Shown here piece after piece: positions 41,901-53,900 of a stretch of 64,000 nt of DNA. The stretch comes from Elmis aenea. Lineage: Eukaryota; Arthropoda; Insecta; Coleoptera; Elmidae. The position numbers and the translations under genes were made by a program. Position 1 is the stretch's first letter. Every line of letters starts with the position of its first letter. Below the pieces are notes generated by a model, which was given only the letters and a program-made list of their open reading frames with translations, was not told the DNA's origin and ran no database searches. The DNA lies in assembly GCA_947652605.1 (NCBI GenBank), contig OX393579.1, positions 50,226,970 through 50,290,969 on the forward strand, read 5' to 3'.

Positions 41901-44900
41901 TAATTAATACTCTTGTCTTTTCAATTAATTGTGGCAGAATCAAATTAAATTTACATGCATAGTTTTTTTTAGTACAAAAATAAATTTAAAACGGCACTCA
42001 CTGTATTACTAAACATATAGTGTGTACATTTTCATTAAACAAATCGAGTTGTGTTTTTGCACCTGCCAGGTGCGACGTTATCCCAAATAAAATGATCAAA
42101 TTATGTTTGAATGTATGTTAATGATGTTCAACAATTTGATAAATTTAATATGGCGGTTCTCCAGTCTAAAATATGCTGTCCGTTAGGATCAAAACCTATC
42201 GTATCGTCGTTTATAGTTTAGAGGGGGCCCAAAAATTGCCAAGAGAAACAAGAAACAGTTTTTAAGGCAAAGAATGAAGCATCTGAATCTGAACACGTCA
42301 AAAATTTCAATATTTGGAAATGTAACCATAATTATAACAAAATTGCCACTAAGACTATCGAATTACACAACAATACTATGAAATTCTAATAAATATACCG
42401 CACAAATAGTAACTATTATTTGACATTTAATTAGTTGTTTAAAGTTTATTTTTGCATAGACAGCTTGATAAGTGATTGTTAAAATACGATTTTTCTTGAT
42501 TTTCTGAGTTATTTAATTAAATTAGTTAAAGCAAAATAATAGTTATTTATGTACCAAGGCCAAAAAGTCTCGGCCAGCAAACCAGACGCGGCCGAAAAAG
42601 TACGTTTTGGCCGAGGTGCATATTACATTTTTTGTGCGATCGAATCAAAAACAATTTAAATTTTTAGTATTTTTAAAAATATAGGTTAGAAACTACGTGA
42701 CATTCTGCCACTGACAGATGACGGCGTATGCTGTTAAGGGTGGACGTACTTGCATAATTCTGTACATAATTAATTTAAAAAACCTTTTTTTGTTGATTAA
42801 GTAAATAAAAAGTACATCATAAACAATTTATTTATTAATGGTGTAATTGATTGTGATAGTACATTTATTACAGTTATTCAAATTTACACCTGAGACAGTG
42901 TCTTGTACATTTTTATTACATATAGAAGTGTTCGCCACAGCGGAAGTGAAGTTTGGAGTTGTAGCATTGATATTAAAATTCTTTTCTTTTAAAATCTTGT
43001 TAGCGATTTCAACTTTGTTGGTTATAGAGTCTTCAACATAACCTTCAGCGACGGTCGAACTCTTCCAACCACCGTGTCGCTTTAGAGTTAGGATATCACC
43101 TCCAGCATCAGCTAATAATGATGCCGATGTGCGGCGAAAACAGTGGCCGGTATATTCATTTGAATTAGGTAATTGTAAATATTTCGCAATAACACTAGGC
43201 AATTTACCAAAAGTGTGTATTCCAACCACTTGCTTATTGCCTTTTCCATTTTGGTATTTCAAGAAAAATGTTTTATGAGTGACGTTAGGTCTCAATAATG
43301 TATATTTTCGATATATTTCTAGCGCACTTACTCCATCGCAAATTTCGTCGGTTACAGTAAACATTCTTGATTTACTTGTTTTTGAATCGGGTATTTTAAT
43401 TACAAGGATATCATTATTATCTTTTATATTCTCAATAGAAAGATTACGTAGCTCTTCTCGGCGGCATGCACCAGCAATAACAAATATTAAACATACCTAG
43501 AAAATATAAAGCTTTGAATAAAATCAAGTAATTATATCTTCACTTACTTTGTTCATTAAATAGGTTTCATTAGGTGCATTAAGCAAAAACCTATTTATCT
43601 CGTCTCTTACAAATACTTTTGATTTTTTGGCTTTGTAACGCACGTTTTGTTTTTTCAAAAATGCAATGAGTTTACAATATTTGCTTATATTTACATCATT
43701 TTTCGCTATTAAAGTTGCTTTTAACATTGAAAATGTTGACCATAATGTTGAACATTTACTTTTTTTCGCTTTTTGAGAAAAATAAGCAAGCAGGACGTTT
43801 TCACTATATTTACTTATTTTTTTATTATTGCACCATTCCATAAATAAATTGTATTGTTTTTCATATAATGTTGCAGATTTGTTCGGCAGAAGATTTAATT
43901 TTACTGCCTCTGCTTCTTCATGAACGTCAGTTGGTGTATTCATGGGTGATGTATCACTCTCTTCGTCACTTCCTTGGTCCATCTTTTAATTATAAATTAA
44001 CTATAAATAATTATAAAATTATGTACTTGAACGTTGAACTTTATCTATACGTTGAACTCAGTATTAACATTAACACCAAAATGTTTGGTTATAAACTTGA
44101 CTGTTACCAACTTAAACACCCTACATAGCGGGAACTCGGAGAAATTAGATCAGCACGCACATTAGTACTTAAATGCAAATTTACTTTTTCGTACGCTGTA
44201 GTTACTTTATCGGACGTTGCTAAGGGCAACGGCCGTAAAAGTAACTTTATCGGACGTTACTAAGGGCAACGGCCTATAAAGTAACTTTATAGGCCGTTGC
44301 TAAGGATAACGCCGGTAATGCAGTACTTTACGGTTGCTAACGCGTCCGTAAAACAGCTGTTTCTAGTACGATCGCACAAAAAGCATACTTAACTATTCCA
44401 AAGCCCATAAGAAAAAATGAAATTAATAGGAATATCTCAAAACTGGTGAGTCATAAAAAAATCTAAAATAATTGTTATATCACACTCTACATTAAAAAGT
44501 ACCTACCCTAAAAAAGTAAAAAAAAAAAGATCTAATGATAAAGACAAAAAAGATTATAAACGAAAAAAGAAATTCTACTTTTCTTATTTTTTTGCTCAAA
44601 CTTCTGTAGTACCTACGAGGAATTTTGTACTTTTAAAAAGATATTGTAGCTCTTCTCATACTTAAGAATGATTTATCTAATCCAGTGTTTCCCAGCCTTT
44701 TCTAAATCATGCCCTATCTCAACGCCTCAAAAGATTTTAATGCCCCCTCCAGCATAATAGTCAAACAAATTCCGAAAAAAGAAAATGTAAATAGATACTA
44801 ATAAAAAAGAACATAGGTAAAACTGTTTTTAATCTGACTTTTTTCAGTGAATGTAAATTATATTTTACATTATGTATATTATTTGCCCCCCCAAAACATT

Positions 44901-47900
44901 CAAATTGCCCCCCTGTGGGACCTACGCCCCACGATGGGAAACACTGATCTAATCCAAGCAAACCTGTATCTCTTATGATAAGCGAAAACCCCATGCTAGA
45001 AATGTTATTTGGGACACCCTGTACATATAAAATTCTGCAGATAACTATGATTTAAAAAAAAATTGTAAGTCTCGAAATTTTGAATTCAATTTTTTTTTGC
45101 AATCACAGTACCTCCTGCATACTACGCATGGCGAAAGCAAATATGTTTTCATAACCAGATTTGGATCTTAGTTTCCATAAAATCGTTAATTAGGTCAAAA
45201 GTCTTTTTTGTTGTGCCTTTTTAAGCATTCATCATGCCGGTTCACCCACCCGTAATAAACTTGAGTATCGTGTAGAAAGTTTAAAACTGCAAGAGAAAAA
45301 AAATTAATACACGGAGTTGCTGCTACTATTCTAGTCGATAATTTGTTATATTGTGATATGAAAGCGAGAACAAAACCTTGCGGATTTATAAATTACCAAT
45401 AGGTTGCTTTCTATTGTGAAGCTGTAAATATTGAAAGGTCAAATTTTGTATGCGTTTTTGGAGATTCGCGCACCGATGGCGATCATCGCGTCGCGCGAAT
45501 TCTGTTTGAAGATTACACATATTTAGGTTCGATTTGCAAATAAACTCAACCTCGATAAATTTCTTCCGAAGGTTTGTTGAGTGGCAGTGCGTGAACCAAC
45601 ATCGCGCGATTGACCGCGCACTAAGCCTCCTTAAATGGAGACGCTCGCTTGTCTGTGGCGGGAGGCGTTACGACGCGTCTAATTTTAAGCGTGCACCCAG
45701 ACGTATAACTTCTAATCCGAGTTTTATGCGTTGTTCAAATCGACTATACGAATTTGGCCGCTCGCCCTCGATTGTTGGCAGTTTTTACATTCTCTAATTG
45801 GAATCGCAGAGACACGTCTTTACTCATTACCGCAGGGGTGTTGTGCGTAAATTATTTTTCGCAGACGAAGCGACGCTCTAGCACCGTTTTTTTTTTTGAA
45901 CAGTTTTAATTCCTAGTCTCTAACTTCTAGACCAGCGGTGCCCAACCTTTTGATAGCGAAGGACGCCTATTTTAACCCAAAAATCTCAGAAAATTGTATA
46001 TTACACAACAAGAGTTGTAAGAAGCATATTACGCACGAGTGGAAATAATTTTGATTGCTCCACTGCTCTAGTTTATTATGTACAATTAAAAAAAAAAAAA
46101 TTTTCCTTCTTTTTTTCAACGTTTGAAGATCAATAATTTGTTTTTTCAAACATTTATTTAACTTCACTTCTTTGTTAGGGTCAAATATTGTTATTTTTGA
46201 CCGACTTCTACATATCCGATAAAATTAAAACTTTGCTTTAAAAAATATTTTTTTTAATCCAAAAACTTTTTTTTTTAATGTTAAAAATATTTGGACCATG
46301 GAGCGGAGCTGGAGCAGGCATTTTGATGTCAGAGCGGAGCTGGAGCGGAGCAATTACAAAATTGGACTGCTCCAAACCCCTAGTATTAACAGCAAAAGAT
46401 ACGCTATCCTAAAGCTTGTACCGAAATTTTAGTGTATAATATTGAATTTAAGGGTCAGTATGAAGGAACCTCTAAAAAAATACATCCCATCTGGAAAATT
46501 CGATTATATCGACAAAATGGGCGCTGGTTTCACGGCGTTTCGAAAATTCCTAACCCATTAATCGCCCTTTCTAGCTTCGCACTCCTGGCACCTACCTCAA
46601 ACAGAAAGATGTTTTTGAGCACAAAACCACACAGTTGCGAGTGTATTCTACAATATATACACTTTTTTGTTTTAAAAATTACATCCTAGATACTTGAAAA
46701 ATCAAAACATTTACCTTAATGTGCAATAACCGAAGACTTCATTCCTGGAGTTTGATCATGGGCCTCGTTCCAGCCTAATCGACTTGCCAATCGCTCCGTA
46801 TCGTTCTGCATTCTCTACTTAATATAAATGTCAGGCTTTCTTGAGTGAACAAATCGATTAAATCTTTTCAATCACAAAAGAAAGCCAATCAATCCGCCCT
46901 TCGTATGAGGAATACCTCGCTCTATGTAAACTCTTGCTGAAACAAAATAAATGTAGCATGAAACGATTTTTTTTTAATTGTCCTGTAAAAATGCAGTAAT
47001 TTTACAGTACTTTATGTGTTTTTATCAGGGCTCTGGAGCCGCCAAAAAAAAAATCGACCCCGACAAAACTACATTCTAAGACATTTTATAGTGTTTATTT
47101 TAAAAAAGAAAAATAAATATAAAGAAATTATTTAAATTTTGAGTCTAAATTTTGCGGCAAAGGACCATCTCGCAATTTTTTGTTGTACTGGGAGTCGGAG
47201 TCGGTAAATTTTTTCTGACTCCGACTCCACTGAACAGAAATTCCTTCTAAACTTCCGACTCCACAGCCCTGGTTTTTATTGTCATTTTACGTTCACCTTC
47301 GAAAATTCATGAAGTTTGCTAAAACTCTGTATTTTTATACCATAAAACCAGTGGTTTTTAACCAGGGGTGCACACACCATCCTGAGGTGCGCGATGTTTC
47401 CCTGGGAGTGGGAAATGTTCCTCCTGGGGGTGTGAGACTAAATGACACATCGGGTTCTCCACTGGATATGCAGAACTGTTAAGCGACTAGTGTACAGGGT
47501 GGTCCAAATTCGATGGGATTGCATGGGTATCTCGGTTAATATTTAAGATAGAGAAACGGTTAAATTACCAAAAATGTGGAGTTTTTTGGGACAAACTCAG
47601 AACCGTTTTCAAAAATTTCTATCATTTCCGTTTTTTGAGTTATTAGAGAAAAACTGTTTTTTTGTTATATTTATAATGTGTCGTATCTCCGTTATTGTTG
47701 TAAATATCAAAAATATTTATTAAGATTATTTTTGGATATTTTTATGTTTAATTTGATTATACTAAAAAAAAAAATTTTACGCTCGCCGTTAAAAAGTTAT
47801 GACACAAACTTACCTTTTTTTAAATGGAAACGATAGTTGGCTATGACCTATTTAAATTCCTCATTTTTTTCTTATTCCAAATATATAAGGGTCGATGTAT

Positions 47901-50900
47901 TTATTTTTAATAATACGCAAGTTATGAAGGTTTTTTAGGTTTTTTTTAAAGAAAATCATAGTAGGCTGTGAAAACAAAAAATAAACAAGGTGTATTGTTG
48001 AAAATAAATACATCAACCCTTATATATTTGGAATAAGAAAAAAATGAGGAATTTAAATAGGTCATAGCCAACTATCGTTTCCATTTAAAAAAAGGTAAGT
48101 TTGTGTCATAACTTTTTAACGGCGAGCGTAAAAACTTTTTTTTTAATATAATCAAATTAAACATAAAAATATCTAAAAATAATCTTAATAAATATTTTTG
48201 ATATTTACAACAAGATATGACACATTATTAATATGACAAAAAAACACTTTTTATTCGATAACTCGAAAACCGGAAATGATAGAATATTTTTGAAAACGGT
48301 TGTCTCAAAAAACTGCACATTTTTGGTAATTTAACCGTTTCTCTATCTTAAATATTAACCGAGATACCCATGCAATCCCATCGAATTTGGACCACACTGT
48401 ACTGTACTTCTTGCAGTTTAAGTGGGGGTGCGAGAACACTTTTTTAGAATTGAAGGGGTATCGGTAGCTAAGAAGGTTGAGCACCACACTACGTTAAACG
48501 AATGGAATAAACTATTTACATTGTTTTTGTGGTAATTGTCGTGTAAACTTTAGGGATATTTTACATACAGTGTTTAGTGTATGCTTAAATTACGTCTTGA
48601 GGTTCCTCTCAGCTCAGATGTTACAGCGAACCCCTGGGGGTCCGCGGACCACAGATTGGAAACCGCTCTCCTAGACGGTTTGAATACAGCTGGGAGAAAT
48701 AGCGTGCATTCTTTTAAAAGGAAACGTGAATTTGTAACGTTCCCAGTCTTACAGAACCAAATAGGGCAAAGAGACGACCCATATTGGGTCATCCCGCAGT
48801 TAGCAGCAATTCCCACGGCTGCCGCTACGGCGCCGGCATAGCTGATAATTCAACTGTTCCGAGTTAACAGTTAAACAGAAGCTCATAACAATAACCTGTT
48901 CAAAGCGATCGAGCTTTTTTCACTTTCGAAGGGGACTTGAATGGGCTGCTGGATCGATATCTACTTAATATGTGCATCGGTTTACCGGTACCGTTAGCCG
49001 TGCGATTGTTAGCGGCCAACTTGACTTTCTTCATTCGCTTCGTTTCTTCTATATATGGTTGCGAGTTTAACCTTCCACTTCTGTATTTACAATGACTGGC
49101 CTATGTCGCGTTTCGTGCGTAGAGATGGCTCATTCATTGGCACACGCGGATCGATTTTCGCGCACAATAGAAGCTTTTTCACGCAGATTGTGTTTTTGCT
49201 TTATCGACAGTGCGATGACGTTCTTCGTGTTTGTTTTTTTTAAGTGACGGAAAATTACCGTGTTAAATTGTCTGCTTAACCATGAAAATTTCCCATAAAG
49301 GGGAACGGCAAAAACGTTTTACGTATGTCTGGAATATGTTATGGCCTCCTTATTTATCTTAGGTAGCAACGTCTGAAGCAGCTTGCTAAGTACGGCGAAA
49401 ACTTTGAGCTTCCAAACCGAGAACGGTATAATGCGCCTTGTTTTACTTCGCATCTCCTAATACGCGTCCGTTGTATACGATCATTGTCTTAAGAAATTCC
49501 CCTAATAGAGCGCTAGACGATCTCCGAGCCATATTTGTTTATTTTACTTTAAAACTTATGTAACGGCATGTAAAAATAACTTATGGATCAAATATTTCAT
49601 TAATATCTACGTCAAGTTTTTGCAATTCGATTTCGTTTGGGCTAGACTTCGATTGTTTTATAATGTTTACATCTTTTGTTGTTACAATCGTTAAGTATTC
49701 GGTTATTTTTTACTGGTTAAGATTTTAGTTATACCGGGTGTAAACGAAGTGTGGTACACCCACGGCCTCCTAGAGGTAAGAGGGGGCCCGGGGAAGTTAA
49801 AATTTGGAGGCCTTTGTGAATGTAACAGGAAAAAAAACTTGGCCACTTTTTTGCTGTTTATTTGTAGTTTTTGATGTTTAAAAACATACTTTGCTGTTCA
49901 TTTGCAGTTTGCCGTTAAAATGCATATTTAAAAAAAAAAATGGGAGCCTCTCAGATTGGGGGCACGAAGATGCAGCCCCTTAAGACCCCCCTCTAGTAGG
50001 CCCTGGGTACATCCCCTTTTTTTCCCTTTAGTTTTGATTTAAGATAAATAAAATTTTAGACATATAGTGTATGCAAAAAACCTGTTTTTTTGAGCACATG
50101 CACACAATTTTTTCACTTACGGTTTCGCCGGAAATGACCCCAACTTTGTTATTTTAAACGGAACACCCTGTATACTTTTACATTTTTGAAAAGAGGAAGC
50201 GATTTTGCACTATTTGGTTAATTTTTATAACCTCAAATAATTTTTGTACCAAAATTTAATTTCCGACGAAACCGGAAGTGAAACAATCGTGTACAAGTGC
50301 TAAAAAAAACAGGTTTTTTGCGCATATTATGTCTAAAATCTTATTTATCTAAAATCAAAACTAAAGGAAAAAAGGGGGTGTACCAAAATTTGTTTACACC
50401 CGGTATATTAAGGGTTAAAACTTGTTTCATAGTGGTTAAGACTTTCACTGTTTTATAAGATTCCAATTGTTTTTTAATGGTTAAGGTATCAGTTGTTTTA
50501 TAGTGGTCAAGACTTCCATTGTTTTGTAATATTTCAATTGTTTTTTAATGATCAAGATATCAGTTTCATAGTGAGTGGTTAAGACTTCCATTGTTTTGCA
50601 ATGGTTAAGGGTTCAGAATGGCGAAGACTGCAGTTGTTTCTTAATGAGGAAAATTTCAGTTGTTTCATTGTGGTCAAGACTTCACTTGTTTTGTAAGATT
50701 CCAATTGTTTTTAAATGGTTAAGGTATCAGTTGTTTTATAGCGGTTAAGACACTTCCATTGTTTTGTAATATTTCAATTGTTTTTTAATGATCAAGATAT
50801 CAGTTGTTTCATAGTGAATGGTTAAGACTTCCATTGTTTTGTAAGTTTTTTTTTTGTAATGTTAAGGGTTCAGAATGGTCAAGACTGCAGTTGTTTCTTA

Positions 50901-53900
50901 ATGGGTTAAGATTCCAATTGTTTCATAGTGGTCAAGACTTCACTTGTTTTGTAATGGTTAACATTTCGATTGTTTTACAACAATTGAAAGTCTTAAGTCG
51001 AATATCTGCACTAAATGCGAAGTAGCGTTACGTGTTGACTGACTGGATTATAAATCGACGCCGCTATGGACATCGTCCGTCTAGGAAACGTGTGATTGCT
51101 CGGTATTTCCTTGAAAAAAGTAGCTTTGAATAAATTATTAACTGCGCTTCCGTCCAATGCCAGTGCTAATAGCGCATACATTTCGTCGGTGTCTAGAGCT
51201 TCTGATCCCACGTCAAATCATTCGGTAGTATTGTACGGACTTAACGCTTTTACCATACAAGCCAAGCCGTCTCGGCGGCCTCGCGACGTAAAACTGTTGC
51301 ACCTTTGATCAACGCTGTTTGTTTCAAAGGCGATCGTCAACCTCTCCATATTTGGGGACGTTTTGTTTCGTCGATAACGAATGCACGCTGCGTCGTTTTT
51401 TCTTTATTGTTCGTTGCATCGCGTTTTGTCTAGGCATTGATTTATAGACTGCTTAAGTTGCCCACACAGGCGAGGATGTGTTATATAAAGAAAGTAGGTG
51501 TTAAAGCTGCTAATATATTAATAATCTGATTAGCAGATACCACCATACTTATGAAGTGTTGATTTTAATAGGTAGAATAATATTAAGGAAAATTCTGTTT
51601 AGGGCCGGTTGGGTTCATAATAATAGTATATTACATAACAAGAGTTGTAAGAAGCATATTACGCACGTGGAAAAGTTGCACACGGAGCCGCATAGCGGCG
51701 AGTGCGTTATTGCTTTACAACTCGTGTTATGTAGCTTACTTTTTCTACGATCACATAATAACTACGATTGCAACGGCTTTTTGGCTAATATACACATGTA
51801 ATTACGTCGTCTTGTCAATTTTGACGTAAGCCCACTTTGACATTTTCTAGTCAAGTGTGCGTTTTGCTTACCGTGGGTTATAACTCACTCACTAGGCATG
51901 CAGAAAGTGTTTTTGACGTGAGTCTACTTTGATCATTTCTTTCAAAAACTGTGCTTCTTTGCTTACCGTGCGTAAGGACCCACTTACTATACATGCAGGC
52001 TGTACGGTAAGAGCTATTTACATCAGTGGTCGTAGAAAAAGAATAACGAAGCAGGTTTTTCATTCGCGTTCGATTCGTTTTCCGTTCTGGGTGTAACACT
52101 TATTATTTTCAAGTGTCACCTAAAATGGTTTAAAATTAAAAGTTGCTCGACTAAGAATCGTTTTCTAGACACTGTATTTCGCAGGAAACAAGAATTTTTA
52201 TCACGGGGTTTCGCTTACACGCTGTTCCAAGTAAATTTTTAATATTCCAAGGAGTTTCGAAAACTCTACGCGTGTTTTTACGTCTTATAATTTTTGTGAC
52301 GGTTCCCCCAATTTTCCAATGGCGCAATGTTCCATAAAGGTTTATCCTTACGTCTATGTGTATTGCACCACAGTTAGTGTAATCGTCAACTTTGTGTTAC
52401 AAGAAATAATTTTCCACCTCTCTGCTTCTGACGAGTTTTGTGTTTTTAATTGGTTTAAACTCTTGTAAATATTTTGGAGTCTTCGTTGTTTTCGGTACTT
52501 TTTAGTTTCTTGATCGCGAGATAATTGTCGGCCGTGGTTGTATGTTGCTGCGCCCACATCTAGTCATGCCTAAATAAGGATCTCGTTCAAAGCAAGTTGA
52601 CTTTTGTTGCCACTCCTCTTACCTCTTTAATTTGCACATTTCTAAAAGGATTATGGTCAGTCTTTCGTTTGTTATCATCCCCGATGGTCGTTGTCTGTCC
52701 ATGCGGATGTAAGCGCAATATCTCTTTCTAGTATGTTTTAGTGCCGTATTAGAATTTGAGAAACGTGTTGTGTGCAGTTCTTAGTGGTTTTATCGAGTTT
52801 TCGGCGTCACATTTCCCAATTTGGAAGGATTGTATGACGCGAGTGCGTCAGTCTAGCTGTTAATAGCGCAATCGTAATTGGCGAAGCTTGTGACACTCGA
52901 TGCCAAAGTTTACCTTCGGTTTTTTTTCCTGTTGAAGTGTCATCAACTGGAAGTGTACTTTTGTGGATATCCCACAGTTCATTGTTGGACACCCCAACGT
53001 TGCATACCTACATGCAGGCGACGGCATAGTTTAGTCCTGCCGCCCATTCCTAATTAGCCGATCCAGTGTATAAGGAGCGCGCGGGATTTGTGTTGGTGTG
53101 TGTGCGAGGAGGTTGTACCGCATCTAGATTGCCTTGTTCGGAGTCCTCAATGACTGACTATCTAGTCACCGGTGGAAAAACTGAAGAGTGCTGTTAAAAC
53201 CCATCCCGTGACAACTTGTATCCGTTCGTTGTGAACGTTTATTAAGGATATATTGGTGATATCGAAGTTTGTGTGTCTTTTCGCTGTTCGCGAACAGATT
53301 TCATTGTGATCATGGTCGTCAATCAAAGATGTACCTTAACGAAGAGATCCATGTGGAACTCTAAGGGGTATGTTCATAGTTCTGTTAAGGAATTCTAAGT
53401 TCCCCATAAGAATAGGCGAACGACTTTCTGCAACAGCTTGTATCGCTCAGCTTTGTGTTACTTAGCAACGGCAATCACTTTTTTTTTATCTTGTTGGCCG
53501 TGATCACTAAACCTATTTTACTTGCATTACAAGCGTTTTCTTATTATATTAATTAATATTATATGTAAATTTACTTTGAGAACATTCTTTAATATTTTTC
53601 AACCACAACAATGAATGTTACATCAGTATTTGTTAAATGTTGGTGTCGTATGGGCAATTTGATTACTGAATTCTGCTAAAAGTTGGTCGCAAGGTATGCC
53701 AATGCCATACTGTAGTTTTTTTTTTTTGCGAAGTGATTTAATCGACGTATAAAAAAAAAGGTTTCTTCACTGTTATTTTAAATGCTGCTGGCCGTAGGGG
53801 AGACCGGGAATGAAAGTAACATTTTTTTTGTTTTTATTTAATTTCTCAGAGTATAAAGTTTTGTACATCGAAATTGATTTATTAATGATAGATTGGACAT

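Larger units (their letters stand above)
42629..44382 (-). mobile_element. Crypton-like tyrosine-recombinase element with 14-bp inverted ends
   Basis: The recombinase gene is framed by TTTTTGTGCGATCG (42629-42642) and its exact complement CGATCGCACAAAAA (44369-44382), 1,754 bases in all. Flanks share only GCATA-like text, so no target duplication is certain. Cryptons are classically described without terminal inverted repeats, so the true ends could differ. Confidence 0.6.

Noticed and set aside
42847..43500. + strand frames over the recombinase gene
   Set aside because: Antisense shadows; the minus strand has the catalytic motifs and splice sites.
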